DNA of 64,000 bases, taken from the NCBI GenBank assembly GCA_013397115.1, contig VWZW01004095.1, positions 379,104-443,103 on the forward strand, in the 5' to 3' direction. The stretch comes from Edolisoma coerulescens (taxonomy: Eukaryota; Chordata; Aves; Passeriformes; Campephagidae). The number at the start of each line of letters is the position of its first letter. The first letter of the stretch is position 1. The notes under the pieces were generated by a model. That model was not told where the DNA came from, ran no database searches, and saw only the letters and a program-made list of their open reading frames with translations. Below are positions 26,346-39,185 of the stretch, in pieces. Position numbers and translations under genes: made by a program.

Positions 26346-28896
26346 TCTCAGACAAAGATTAAGTTCAGGTTAATGTGCACACATACTTCCCATTTACTTG
26401 TGATGAAGGGGAAAAACTACCCTCACAATCTTCTGCTAAGATTTTTCATAACCTTCATGTTCATGTTTGATTTCTACAGTTAAATAGATGACCTGTTTGA
26501 CAAAAAGTCTATAGACCACAGCACTAGCTGATAAAATAATTTGAAAATTCTTTTGGAGTTTCCTTTGCATGATTTATATGGGTAATTGAACAATCCACTG
26601 TTCAGTTTTAAACATTGCAATTGCTTTTGACAATATCATTACCTCAATCTAAATTGCACCTGAGAGTGCTAGGGTTATTTCAGAGAGAATAAAAAGACTA
26701 TAGAAAGAAAAACTCTTGTCTCTAATAAGATGTATCCATATTTATGAATTCTTACTCTTTTTTTAGGAGATACCATCAAATTTTCTGCCAGTCAGTAAAG
26801 TATTATTCAAGTGTATTCAAGTAATTATTATAAAAATGCAAAAAGCGCACCAAATGTTAGGGCTTGTCATCTTACAACAGGATCCTGTGCATTTCGTTAT
26901 GCCCAGCAGAAAAAATAGTAGTGTTTCTCATTCGGAGATTTATTTTTTTTTAACTTTCAGCTGGAACTGGGGCCATGGGTTCTGGCTCAATATATATGTC
27001 CATCTCTAACGCAAATTTGCATACCTACATATAAAATGATAAATTACCAAAGAAATCAAGCAAATCTGCATTTATATCCATATATATATTGTTCACATTG
27101 TTGTAGATTTCACAAAAAGACTATTTGTGATTTCAGCTTTTCGCTTTATCAACTGGACTTAGAAAAAAATCTGAAGAGCATATTACTTAATATTTCTGTA
27201 GTAATAATAATTAAATGTGTCTGCAGCCCCTGTTCTAACTGTTCTAATGATGGAGATCCAGCATCTTATTCCTTGAATATCTTTCATTCAGTGAACTCCC
27301 TTGAACTTCAGAATGTCTAATGACCTTGCAAATATTTAAACATGACTATGATCTTGGCAGTAGTTGTTTGTATCCTGTCTTATGTGTCAGTACAGTAGGT
27401 GGAGAGTAAAAAAACACCCTTTCTCCCAAAATCTGTTCTTTAGAAAAGCTGACCTTGTTTTTCTCCAACATCAGAGATTTCTTTCCTGTTTTGTTTTATG
27501 GTTAGAAAACATTGTTTTCCTCTCTGTTTTTATGAGAATGGTTGGAATCAGTTCATCTGTGCAGTCTGAGACAGGCCCTGCATTTTAGGTATTTATCAGC
27601 CTAGGACATCCTTTTTCCAGTCTGCTTGCCAGCGACTTACATTCAAATTTATCAGTGAAATAGAACTACAAGGCAGTGAACAACTTTAGAGATCCTGACC
27701 AGGTTCTGTCCTTGCCTTATGTTCTGTCCTTGTCTCGCAGATGGGACCTAGGAAAGTTTAAGCATTTTTGGCAGGAGCTGAAATACCTTTGCTACAAAGT
27801 TGAGGAGGTTTGGGCATTTTGGGATGTGTTTTTCTCTGTCCTCTTTTCTTTTTAGAGTATGCTGAATGCCTGATGTGGCTTGGGTCATGGCCTGTTTCAT
27901 CTTTCAGTTCTCACTGGCTTTAGCTGGAATTTCCTTCCTATTTGTATTAGATAGCAGTTTTTGCCTAGGAGCTAGGCATTCAAATTTTTGGGAACCTTCA
28001 AGTCCCTCTTTTCTAGATAGTTCTTTAGGAATCCTAGCCTTTAGTTTCTGGTTTTGTCTTTCTATAAGGGTTATCAAAGTGTGAAGTTCTGGTTGAAGAT
28101 TTGTATATAAGGCTTATTTTCTTCAGCCTTTTCTTTGCTTGAATAAATCTATGTTGAACCTTCTTTAAACATCTTCATATGGTTTCCCAAGACTTGAGGC
28201 TTGATATTTTATCTTTTTTAGTACAGATTTTACTGGCAAAATATATGCCTGATAAAATTTCACAGAAGTTTTCTGGTTTTGGTTTAATAAAATGTTCAAA
28301 GCACTGATAAACTTGACAAGTGACTTTGAAATTTTCTATAGCTGCTTAATGCCTAGAAGTAAAGATACAATGTCTCTCTGAGAATCTTCTTGCAGGAAAA
28401 ATTGTTAAACCTTGTGCTGGTTCTGTTTCATGCACTTCTTCAGATCATCTTCAATGGGCACTATTCACCACTTTGAATTTTTTTTTTTTAAAGGCTCAGA
28501 CATCTACACAAAGCCTTAAAAATTACTTTTCTCAAATTTTATTAAATTATATATTCCTCATGTACAGAGCTGGTTTTACGTTAATGATGAGATGCCAAAG
28601 GAAAAAATAAGGAAGTAGCAGAAATTTCAAAAGTTCTTGTGATACTTTTTTTTCAGAACCACAAAAGTCTGGAAAAGCAACGATGGTTTAGCAAGACCAA
28701 ATCTCTGGCTTTTTTTGCATCACTTTCTCTGTGACTCCATTTCAGAAAGCTTTTGCTCCAATAAAGAAAGTTGTACTCTAGATAACAGTACCCTTTAGCC
28801 TTTAGGTGTTGTAACACAGTGAGGGTAGGGTATTGATAGTGTTACCTCATCTTTGGATTTTGGTGGCTTGGGGGGATATAACAGCAGGATCTCAGT
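26346..28896. other. Non-coding unique sequence, no gene seen
   Basis: AT-rich, with short open frames only. A tandem 18-base imperfect duplication starting GTTCTGTCCTTG lies at about 27703-27738. No known repeat family was recognised before the CR1 fragment that follows. Confidence 0.6.
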
Positions 28897-29217
28897 ACCC
28901 ACAAGGAGGTCATCAACAAGACATAGCCACCAATGCATGGTGGAATGATGAGTAATAACAGATATAAGCTGAAAGAAGAGATTCAGACTGGATTTAAGGA
29001 AAAAAAACTTTTATACCACAACAGCTGTGAAGAAGTGAAGGAATCTGTCCAGAGGAGGTTGTGTTGTCTCCATCCTCAGATATTTTAGAGAACTGACTGG
29101 AAGCTGTCATGATCTGAAGCAATCTTGTCTGACTTGAGAGCATACCATGCTTTGAGAAGGAGTTTGCACTGGAGACCTTCTGAGATCTTTTCCAACACAA
29201 ATCCAATCTATGACCCT
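28897..29217 (+). mobile_element. CR1 LINE 3'-end fragment
   Basis: Diverged but recognisable 3' untranslated part of a CR1 non-LTR retrotransposon in sense orientation. Landmarks in order are the ATAAGCTGAAAGA and GACTGGATTTAAGGAAA stretch near 28966-29003, the GAGGAGGTTGTGTTGTCTCC block near 29055, the GATCTGAAGC/TTGTCTGACTTG block near 29113, and the terminal GATCTTTTCCAACAC..ATCTATGACC. The 5' part is missing, as is typical of 5'-truncated CR1 insertions. The copy looks old. Confidence 0.75.
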
Positions 29218-31686
29218 ACAAGGACTGGCTGCAAGAGGAGCTAAGGGTCACCGGGTACAGTCCATCCTATGGAAGGGTGGGTACGAGACATGTTTCAAAT
29301 ACAAAATGTGTTAAACTCTCTTCTTATGACCCAGAAACACAGTACAGGTGGTAACCAATGGCTAGCAGGTAGAATATAAATCTGTTGCAACACAGAATAC
29401 ACTGAAGTTAAAACCAGAGAAAATAGTGCCTTCTGGCACTATTTCCTATTGGGCTGCCCAGGTGTCCAGATGCTTCCCTCTTCTTTCAGCCCCTCACACC
29501 TTGCCATCACCTCTTTCCCTCCAGCTACAGTCCTCTCCATCACCCCCTGACCAAAGCAGATTCCTTTCAAGGAAAGAATTCCACTTCTGAATTCTGGTAC
29601 TTTCCTCTTATTTCAAGTAATTGTAGTATTGTCTTTTCTTCCATCAGTGTTCTCCCTTAGGGGAATTCTTCTAGCCTTAATTCTCATACCTCCCTCTTTC
29701 AAATAGCTTAAGATTTAATGCAAAAAACCTGTTTGTCAGCTTATGTTTCCAGCTACAGTTATTTCTAGCCAGGGTGTTTAGGAAGTCTTATGCTTCCCTT
29801 CACAGGTTGTAAAGTTGTGGGTTTGGCCTCCACCAAGTATTCTTAGTGTAATTTCTGCTTTGCCTAGAGCTACCCTCTCTGCATCTATCCTGGAAAACAC
29901 AAAGCTATTTCACACCTCTGGACATCTATAGTTCTCTGAAGTCATAAGTCTGAAGATCAGCATCCTGAACTATTTAATAAACTTGGGTTTGGGGCTTCCA
30001 TTTATGAATACTTTTTTTATTAGACCGTTTTTTTTTCCTCAGCCTAAATTTGTAGGAGTTGCCTGTGTGGCATATGCCTTTACAGTGTGAAAGAAGGGGG
30101 GCTTCTGCCTAATCCTTTACACTGTAATAAAAACAAGTCAAAATAGTGGATGAAAATGTTACTGGTATGTATTCCTTGAGCAAACTAGCAGTTCCAGAAG
30201 TCTTGCACCATCTATTTCCTGTTTTCAAGTTCCCCACTTTAAAATTTCTGTCAAAAATCTTTGAAGTTTTGTCTTTCTGCTGTTGTAAACTGGACTCAAT
30301 CTAGTGTTCAAATAAACCCAGGAAAGTTTGAGTCAGTTTTCATGGGCTAGGTTTGTCAGTGAACTTGATGAAATGAGAGAAACAGTTCCCACCAAGTACC
30401 AAATTCATACTTTGAGCCTCAACACAAGCCTAGAGCTTGAGATGGCACAAATGAAACTACTTTCAAGACAATTTTGTCTTAGCTTCTGAATTCTGACTGT
30501 CTTCAGACAATACTGAAGTAAAGAGTTCCAAAATAATCTCCAATAAACCACCAGTAAGTCTAAAATTTGTTTAAATTTCATTCCTCACATGCACTGAAAA
30601 AGCTGAAGGATTTTCAATATTTTAGAGCTTTTTTTTTCATTTTAGGCTGAGGTCTTCCCTCATGTCTCACATTTCATGGCTGTTAGAGCTGTGGTAAGAT
30701 TGCATTGTTTGAGGATGGTCCCACTTCCAGAGGGAGAAAAACCTCTTGATGTGCTTCTGCTTAGCCACGGACTGCTGCTCAGCTCGTGTGTGTGCAGGCT
30801 GCCAGAGAGCCAAGGTGGCTGCTGGTGCTGCCAGACAGGCACCAGTGTGCAGAGATGTCCTCTCTGAAGCAGGCACCACTCACCAGCACTGCCTCACAGT
30901 CCTCCGGTGGCAAGTACACCTAGAGCAGAGTCCAGCACTCTCCACACCAGCTCTGTCCTTCTACTCTCTCTGATCGACAGATCTGCTCCAAACAGACTCC
31001 ATCATCTACCCCGGGCAGAACTGCAGCCTTGCCTGCCATGCCTTGCCCTTACACTCACATTGGTAAATAGATATTTTAAGTAAAGAAGGGTCTGAACAGT
31101 CATCTTTCTGGCTTTCCGATACAATACAGGTAAAGTCACGTCATGGAATAGTTCCTAGATTGAAAATGTCTTTATGATTCCTCATATTTGTGAGTTTAGA
31201 GATGCAGACGCACTAAAGGGAAATACCTGCTAACTTATTTTTGTCAGGAGACAAATAACATCTTCCACCTTCATTTGACCCCAATAACTTCCCATTAATA
31301 TGTTCTTGTTTGCAAACACCCCAAACTGTCTGCGCTAATGAGGAGTCAGAATAGAAACACTATTTGGCACCTGTATCATCATCAGTCTGTAGCACAGGTA
31401 TGTGTGTCAGTGTGAAGGTACTAATGAAAATGGAGTACAGTACAGCCCTGAGCACACAGTAGAAATGGAAAAGAAGAAAAATCAATTTTGTGTATTTCCT
31501 GTTGAAGGAATACCCTATTATTTGATGTAGTAGAATGGAAATCTTTCACCTGGAAAAAACGCACTCAGATAAACACATTAAAGAGTTCTTACCTAAATTT
31601 GCTCTGAATATTGCATGAAAAAGCAGCTGGACAAAGGAAAATGTGGGAAACTGGACAAAGCAAGGGATCTGATGCCTATTGAAAAA
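29218..31686. other. Non-coding unique sequence, no gene seen
   Basis: AT-rich up to about 30.66 kb, then a somewhat GC-richer part at 30.67-31.05 kb with short overlapping frames on both strands (60-75 codons). No recognisable product is seen. It ends at the next CR1 copy. Confidence 0.6.
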
Positions 31687-32283
31687 ATGGTCAAGTTGAA
31701 CCTGAGTCAGCAACATGTCCTTGAATCAAAGGTATCCTGGCCTGCATCAACAAGGGTGCTATCAGCAAATCGAATATTCTCTGTGTAGCCAGCACTGGTG
31801 AGGCCACATCTGCAATTTTGGGTTCTTCACTACAAAAGAGACATGGACATACTGGAGAAAATCCATCAAAGGACCACTAAACTGGTAAAGTGGCTGCAGC
31901 ACCCCTGCTGAGAAATCTGAGGGTTTAGCCTGGAGAAGAGACAGCTCAAAGATATCTCATCAATGAATTAAATATCCTAATGGAGGGTAAGGATGGAGCC
32001 AGGTTCTTTCCAGTGAAAGGAACAGTGACAATGGGAACATACTGAAACACAGAAGGCTTCATTTGTACATAAGAAAACACTTTTGTACTGCGAGGGTGAC
32101 AGCATTGGAACAGGTTACCCAAAGAGGTTGTGCAGTCTCCACCCCTGAAGATATTAAAAGATCACCTGGTCCTGGTCCTGGTCCTGGGCAACCATCCCTA
32201 GGCGACCCTGCTTGAGCAGAAGAGTTGGGTCGGTAACTTCCACAGGTCCCTTCCAACTTCAACCTTTCTGTGATTCTGTGATT
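31687..32283 (+). mobile_element. CR1 LINE 3'-end fragment
   Basis: Sense-strand CR1 covering roughly the last 600 bases of the element. Landmarks are GTATCCTGGCCTGCATCAAC, CACTGGTGAGGCCACATCTG, TTCTTCACTACAAAAGAGACAT, TTTAGCCTGGAGAAGAG, GCATTGGAACAGGTTACCCA, and the terminal GGTCCCTTCCAACTTCAACC followed by the short TCTGTGATTCTGTGATT repeat typical of CR1 3' ends. An internal expansion of GGTCCT/CTGGTC units lies at 32165-32188. The coding part upstream is absent (5' truncation). It is better preserved than the 28.9 kb copy. Confidence 0.92.
32165..32188. repeat. Short hexanucleotide repeat inside CR1
   Basis: Four near-perfect CTGGTC/CCTGGT units in a row within the CR1 copy. This is a small local expansion after insertion and would be length-polymorphic. 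Confidence 0.6.
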
Positions 32284-32807
32284 GCTGTCTACAATTAGAG
32301 TAAGTTACAGTAAATTAATACAGTACTCAGAAAGAGGTTTGGCTAAGACATAACTTTAAGCTCGGGCACTGCACTGACATGAAATATTTTTCATTTATCT
32401 ACTATATAGAGGGTGATCACAACAAAAATTGCCACTCTCAAGAAATAGAAAATCAGCCTTTTGGCTTTTTTTTTCACTGCTCATGTTACTCTGTACCGTG
32501 CCATCAAAACCAGGTGCATTTTGCATCTGTTGCTGGAAGCTGACTTGAACAAAAATGAAAATCCAATAGATTTATCAAAGGAAAAGAGCATTGTTATTTC
32601 TCTGAAATCTGCTTAAATCTTTCTTTCTGTCCATGCGTAACCATAAATCTACCTGGTGTATTGACAGGCAAATGTTTTCTGACCTGTGCCAAACATAGTC
32701 AAATAAATTTTAACTCCTTTGATGCACTACTTTCCCAAAACTGAAGCCAGATGTTTCACAGGTGACCTGACAGAATACCATTACTTCCCAATTACCATAA
32801 ATAAAAG

Positions 32808-32817
32808 GACAGCTGTC
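32808..32817. promoter_or_regulatory. Palindromic E-box GACAGCTGTC
   Basis: A perfect 10-base palindrome centred on CAGCTG, the core recognised by bHLH factors of the MyoD/TCF type. It lies in an AT-rich stretch (about 32.62-32.83 kb) with several other plausible factor motifs. Short motifs like this occur by chance, so a function is only a suggestion. Confidence 0.2.
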
Positions 32818-34497
32818 ACAAAGAGTGTGTGAAGATATATCATTCTAACATTCCTGAAGATTTAACCCTTCCCGACCATTCAAACTGAACATCTGTAAGA
32901 TGTTCCTGGACTTAGTAATTAGACACAAGGATCTTGACATTATCACTTCTCACTTTTCTCCATATTTAGATGCTTTGAAATTAGGTGTTTGGGGGGATTT
33001 CAGTCATTTCAGAAGCTACAGCTGTCATACAGACAGGCAAACAGACCTGCAGCAGCACTTCAGAGCTGTGCAGAAAGTACAATTCTGCCTCCTGTTAGGC
33101 TCAATGAGAAGATAAATAGGTAGTCTAGTATGCCGCTTGATATATTAACAATAATCCAGTAGTCTTCTCTAGTGCAGCTTTTTTCCAAGTCAGTGCCTTA
33201 GTGAATATAAGAAAAGTTCTAGGGATTTGCACTTTGTGTTCCTCTCCGCAACATAAGGTAGGAGCCACAAGTATTTTCCAAAATGAGAGTTTTAGCTTCA
33301 GGCATGGGTCCATTTATCTAATTGCACTGTGCTCATGACATACATAGTGCTGGTAGTATAGGTGAACTCAGTAGTGGTGGGATAACACATAAAAATAAGC
33401 ATAACACCACTAGAAATGTTTATATATTTTGGGAAAAGCAACTCTTACTCTAGGATGGTGAACCAAAGAAATAGTTTCCAGAGTCCACTAACTTCATGGA
33501 TTCATTCTGACTATCATGGGCTTTTAACTAGACCTAGTGTATTCAAAATATTGAAGGAACATCAGATCCTAAAAGTGATTTAGAGTGGCTGCACTGAAAC
33601 AAATAGATGCAAAGACAGACTCCTTGAAGGATGAGTTTGTATAAATATTCACAGACTGAAGACAAGGGCAATAAAATGATGCAATTTTGTATCACTCTGG
33701 TGATTCAGTTTAAGCAGTAAAGAAGCAGTATCTGTGGTTAGTGTTTGAGATCCAGATGATGATAATATTAGCTGTCTAGTGTAGCACCAGCTGGTGAAAA
33801 GTCACCTGTTAATTCAGCTGATGCCAGCTGGAATACCATCAGCAATGGATTTTTCATCTTAGATTCCCAAGGGAAACAGGTTCATAATAGCTACTTCAGG
33901 TGCATGTGCCCAACATACAGTCCCACCAACGAAAAGAAAAAATTCCTTCCTTACTCTGAAGTACCAAAATTCACAAGGCCAAGGAAGTGCCCTCGCAGCT
34001 ATACTTTTCCCAAGCAAGGCCTCTGGTTAGATGGTGGTCCTGGGGAGAAAGGAGTGGTATCATCATTACCTCTTCTGAACGGGAATGATTTGTCCAGCCT
34101 TTCATTTTTACGTTAGTAATAAGAGCTCCGTAGGAAGCGGAAGGGAGATATTCAGAATCACATCAGTCCTCAGCTTTTCTTATCATTTTTGGCAAATACC
34201 CATTTACTATGCTTTGTTTTGGTGTTTCTTTTTCTGAAGCACTTTCTGTCTCTGCAATTTTTAGAATACCTGGGTGACTAAAAGCAATACATTGGCCAGT
34301 AGTGTACAGATACGCAGAAGTTAGGCACAGCTTTGGTGACTTCAGCCCTGTGTTTCACTGTGGCTATCCCTTATTAATGCTTACTCTGACTGCTGGACAG
34401 ATCTGTGCCTTCATGAATTGACATACTAATTTCTTACACTTTTAGTTCGCTTTTAATAAGCAGCTAAAAATAACTGGGGTTTCAGCAAGATGATACA

Positions 34498-34707
34498 ATG
34501 AAGTTACACCTTGGAAAAGGACTGACCCTCATCATCCTCCTTCTGAATTGTAATTTGAGCAGGCACAAAGTGCCATTCCACTCTGCACCCCACAAGCACA
34601 GAGGTGTGAGCATGAATACAGATACAACTGTCTTTGAAAAAAAGCACCTCTATGACACTGAAATCCCAATATCTACTCCCCTCGTAATCCATGAAAAAGC
34701 CATTTGA
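34498..34707 (+). other. Small open frame with signal-peptide-like start
   Basis: A 69-codon frame with a true ATG and A at position -3. Its first 24 residues, beginning MKLHLGKGLTLIILLLNCN, have the layout of a secretion signal: a basic start, a hydrophobic Leu/Ile core, then polar residues. The rest is polar with several His and Lys and has no recognised domain or cysteine pattern. The opposite strand is open for 94 codons over the same region, and no promoter or splice context supports expression. Most such frames in vertebrate non-coding DNA arise by chance, and I give it low weight. Confidence 0.12.
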
Positions 34708-36932
34708 AGCAAATGATTTAGCCACATGGAAAGGATTCTGCCTGCCTCCACCTCCATTAAGACCCATTAGGCACAAAAGACAACTCACAGCCAGAAATGC
34801 TCTGTGACTAGGTTTATCAGGTATAATTCATGAAATAGGATATTCCTGTATGGCTTGCTAGCAGTGAAGCAGCAAGAATAGTCCAGGATTACTTGCACCT
34901 GCCTGGATTTAAAACAAAACAGGCAGAACAGCAACAACAACCACCACCTTCCTTTTCAGCCTAAAGTTTTCATAGACCTCTGCAGCTTTGTAGTCACCAG
35001 AGGGGGACAAAGACTCATAATGCTGAGAGCTTGATAATGCTTTAATTTGCCTCAATCCACAAACCCTTCACTTCCCTCTCTTCTCAGATGCTGGCTCACA
35101 TTTGTACTCAAAGCAGTTTATTTCTCTTTTCTTTCATGATTTGGTATACCCTTCTTTTAACTGCTGGAACTTAGAGAGATGTGTACTAGATTTCAGAATT
35201 GCTAAAGCCAACAAAATTAAACACTCGTGAAGGGATAAGATATTGAAGTTTCCTCATGCTCCTCCTAGTAACACCACACATTCCTTTTGATTTGATTTTT
35301 CTAGATGGAAATATTGCTATCCAAGTGGTCTTACAACTCACACATGGCTTCCTGCTACAGCCTCTGACATTTCATGAAAAATTCAGATATTGCCAAAGAC
35401 AGATTTCCCTAAGCTTTACTGAATTTTCCTGGTACATTTTTTCTTTGCCTGACCTTTGTTTTACAGTCCTGAATTATTAAGTTGGTCTTCTTTCCTTATC
35501 CAGCATTTCTGTGCAGAAGATACTATGTCTGAAACATGTTGAGCAATTGAGGCCTTTGGGCTGTACACTATGGTTGTGAGGCAAAGAGTATATGATAATC
35601 CATTAGTATCTTCTTGGGGCATTACAAGAAGGAGAAATTATTATTGGAAAACTCTATTGATCCCAAAAGTCAAGAAAAACATTCTTCTCCTCATGCAGAA
35701 AAATATGAAGTGTATATATTAATTTATGTCTTGCAATTTTATAGTCCCTGAATATAGATTTGATGGAAACAGGGCTGCACCCTTCAAGACTGTGCTGTTG
35801 CTACTTCTTTTCTTTCTTCTTTTAGTTTCCCCCTCCTACCTCCCTCTTTGATGTACGGGGTTCAGCTTCCCTCCAATTATCATGCCCTCTTCTTTGAAGT
35901 AATGCAGCATACAGACAGGATGTGTACTGATCTTCTAGAAGATACCAGAGGTGGCCATGTCCAACCAAGTTTTGCTTTCCTTCATAAGTAGAAAAGGACA
36001 AAAGTAAGAACATGTAATTTCTCCTAGGAAAGGTCTTTATCTGATAAAATAAAAACCTAGCTCACACACTCTTTTCTCTAGATTAAAGTTTGTGATTATC
36101 TTCTTTTTTTGGAATCATTCTCACACATGAGGGTAAATCCGTCATGTGTACTTTTTCTCTTAGTGTGCACTTACCAGAAGGAAGACCACTATCATAATCA
36201 TGCCACATGCTATCTTCAGACATACCTCTCTCCTACTGCATGGTCTGGTATTTAGTATACTGCATCATGAATCATTTGCTATCTCTTTTATTTGTATGTC
36301 ATTACCTAAGATAAATGTATTAAATTCTGAGTGCTTTTCAGACTCTCAAAGATGCAATTTCATGCCTGACAACTCCATAAAATATATTAGATATTTTCAT
36401 TTCTCTTAAATTTAAACCAGAAACCTGGCTTCAGTGGATGTTTCAATTGGTTTTTAAATCTCTCCAAGCTTGTGACATTTGTAACTGCTCAGATGTTAAC
36501 CCAAACCATTCACCCATTCACCTTGGTAACAGCATACTTTTGGTTTTTATGCACTGGGCTGGACATCAAAGACTTGTTTTTATTGCACAGATTTTACTAG
36601 CCAAGTCTGGATTTGTAACAGACCCTGTTCAGCAACAGCTGAATTGTATAGACAGTTCTTCTTTGGGATAAAAACAGGTGAACTGTGATCAACCAAGTCC
36701 CAAATTGAAATCTTCCCTCCACCCTTGCTCACCTTCATCTCCCTACTCAGGTTTTGGCTGGAACAGGATATTTTCTGGAAATAAATGCTTTATTTGCTGT
36801 GCTTCTTACGGTAGGAAGCCACAGTCTTCCTACAGGAAGACCAACACATCTTTCACACAATCTTTCCAATGGAGACTCTCAGGAGCACTATCTTATCCAA
36901 AAAGAACCTAGTTAATGATGGATGCATTGAAC

Positions 36933-36948
36933 TTTTTTTTTTTTTTTT
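36933..36948. repeat. Poly(T) tract
   Basis: Sixteen uninterrupted T on the plus strand. No retrocopy body could be recognised next to it. Confidence 0.8.
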
Positions 36949-37529
36949 ATGAGAGAAACATATGTCTTTAACACATTGTGTACATTGTCTTCCCTACCCT
37001 GTTTGTACTGAGCTTCTGGAGGTCCATATACGTAGCACTGGCTTGCCCTGTACTTAAACAATTACCTCCTCCTTCACTGCCTACAGAAAAAAACATCTGG
37101 CAAAATAATGGCTTCTCCCTTTGTTCAGTCAAACCCTCATTTCCCTCAACCCACACTCCCCAGGTCTCTACACACATGTTTAAACATTCACGCAACTGCA
37201 TGAGTAGGACTGAATATATTGCCTAAGCTGTGTAGGCACCACCACAAACAAGTGCTTTAATACAACCAAGAGCTCTTGAAGACCAGGAAGATGTGAGGCA
37301 GGGACTCAGAAAATCTTTTGGCAAAAGATGCCTGAACTACATGTTCAGAAACTTAAGCAGTGTTCACTGTCATTTTCATTTGTCAAGCTTCATGTAAGAA
37401 CCCATTCCTGTCAAACAAGTCAGGATACCAGCTGTTTCAGTAGATGTTATCAACCGGTTTTTATGGTGAATATTATTTCCATATTATTTGCAAGATAAAT
37501 AAATGGAAGAGGATGGTGAATGACAGTTT
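36949..37529. other. Non-coding unique sequence, no gene seen
   Basis: Short opposed frames of about 80 codons overlap here on both strands, without recognisable content. No repeat was identified. Confidence 0.6.
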
Positions 37530-37695
37530 AATAGTAATGATATATTTATATAGTTCCTACCATCCTAGAGCAATTTACAAATAATATCCATAAAAAAGTT
37601 ACTCTGCCCATCCTTAAAATGCCTCCATCTCTCAGCTGGAGGCTGGGATCCAAAAATGCAGTTGACAAAGAGCAGATCAGCAGGGGAAGGGGAAT
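37530..37695. mobile_element. Possible ancient amniote interspersed repeat fragment
   Basis: The stretch with ATTTATATAGTTCCTACCATCC followed by AGAGCAATTTACAAATA resembles the 'tatagtgcctttcatcc ... agcactttacaaa' block that recurs as an old dispersed element in amniote genomes. The following part (ATGCCTCCATCTCTCAGCTGGAGGCTGGGATCC) fits the same kind of element. This is memory-based similarity over a diverged copy, so the family is not named. A weaker similar block (CTCATAGCGCTACAGAAAG) is at about 62027-62045. Confidence 0.35.
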
Positions 37696-38466
37696 TTTGG
37701 CTGAAAATTCATAGACTTGGGAAACAACATCTCTTATGGGAAAAAAAAAAACAGCCCACAAAAAACCAACACTGTGGAATCATTAAACTCCCCACAGAAC
37801 AGAAGATTCTGGTCTTGTAAAAAAAAGTTTGATCATATAGAAATCTTCTTGGGAGTTAATTATCCTCCACTGAAAGATGAAATAGCAGATTCTGCTAGGT
37901 TGTGAAAATATGTTGCCATGGAATATCCGTAAGTCAAACATAAAGCCTTCCTTCCAGGTTAAAGAACAAATGAACATGTACTTCAGAAGGCTGGTCATTG
38001 ATGTTTATCAATCTGGTTTTATTCACAGGTATTGTCAGCGCAGCACCCACAATTGTGTACCACACTCCCTTCTGCTCTGACAGCAGCCAATTACCAGGGG
38101 TACCAACATGCTGCAGGGCCTGATCTGAAGTCTGCGATGGAAGCTCTCAAAGAAATATCTCCTCCAGCATCTGGGTCTGTGGTTTGAAAGGAAAAACAAG
38201 AGCTATACCCCACTGATATGACAGCTGTACTTCATCATAGTTTTGGTGTCTCAAGTCAGCTCTGGGTTGTTTGCAACACAGCAATGATTTACCAAAGAGT
38301 TGGAGAAATACTTTTTGTCACCTTCATGTTTCTCCCCAGAAAATTGAAGGCAAACAAGTACATGCATGGTCCATTCAAATTTATGGGAAGTACAGACTTA
38401 TAGTTTGGACATCCTACTCCATCAGGAGCCAGGCAAACCGTTTAGAAGTTCTCTATATCTCCCTTC
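37696..38466. other. Non-coding unique sequence, no gene seen
   Basis: AT-rich, short open frames, a run of A near 37741-37751. Nothing recognised before the probable LTR. Confidence 0.6.
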
Positions 38467-39185
38467 TGTGATGTCCCACTCTTAAGGGAAAGGGAACACT
38501 CAAGGTTTGAGGATACTCATGGTCAAAAGGAGCAATAAAATCAGATGGTCCGCAATACCTGGAAAAGTTTTATCAGTAAATTATGCACTTGGCATGGAAA
38601 TTGGTATGTTAGTCCCTGACCTTCTAGTACAAGCATGCAACAGGGGTTTAGAGAGAAGGGTAGGGTGAAAGGAAGAGAGAAAAAGAGAGATTAATTAAAA
38701 CAGGGGAGAGAGAAAGAAAGGAAGAAAGAGAGATCACTAGCTCCAGTGTCATTCCAGCTGGGGGTGCCTGCATGCCTGGGCTTCATGGGCCTGCCTTTTT
38801 ATAGATACCTTTACCCCACCCTAGAGCAAAGTTTCTTCCTTCCTATCCAAATTAGCTTTGTGTAGTCTGCTCTTCTAGACCTTTCTGGAAATGAGACAGG
38901 GGGCTTTGGGGGTCTTTGGTAGTCTTGATTCCTGCCCCTACTGTCCATGTCTGCTTCTCAATCTCAGTCCTGTACTGTACAACACTGTACTGTGTTGTGC
39001 TCCAGGAACTAGAACAAGGACGTTTTTCCCAGAAAAGTGATGCCCTACCTCCATATAGCCCCCTTCTCCAGCCACATCCTGCTCTTTCTCACAGTGTGTT
39101 GTTACCAACACTCTTTGGCGGTTATTCCCAACAATCCTTGGTTGGCTCCACAGCTATCTGACTATCGCCATTTGAGACATACACA
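38467..39185 (-). mobile_element. Probable solo LTR, minus strand
   Basis: About 719 bases whose ends form an imperfect short inverted repeat: TGTGATGTC at the left and GACATACACA at the right, as expected for a retroviral LTR. Read on the minus strand it has a TATA box (TATAAAAA, complement of 38796-38803) followed by a pyrimidine-rich region (complement of the A/G-rich 38655-38735), in the usual U3-to-R/U5 order. No flanking retroviral genes and no clear target-site duplication were found, and I do not recognise the family with certainty. The alternative is a unique sequence with a chance TATA box. Confidence 0.45.
38796..38803 (-). promoter_or_regulatory. TATA box of the probable minus-strand LTR
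   Basis: TATAAAAA on the minus strand, set in locally GC-richer DNA. It is placed about 390 bases into the proposed LTR, consistent with the end of U3. Confidence 0.4.

Larger units (their letters stand above)
32284..36932. other. Non-coding unique sequence, no confirmed gene
   Basis: AT-rich DNA with no recognised mobile element. It contains the palindromic E-box and the small secreted-like frame listed separately. Other open frames are under 80 codons and unremarkable. Confidence 0.6.

Noticed and set aside
38971..39000. Hairpin ACAACAC...GTGTTGT suspected as a small RNA
   Set aside because: The stem is only 7 base pairs with a 6-base loop, too short for a microRNA precursor, and it lies in a probable LTR.
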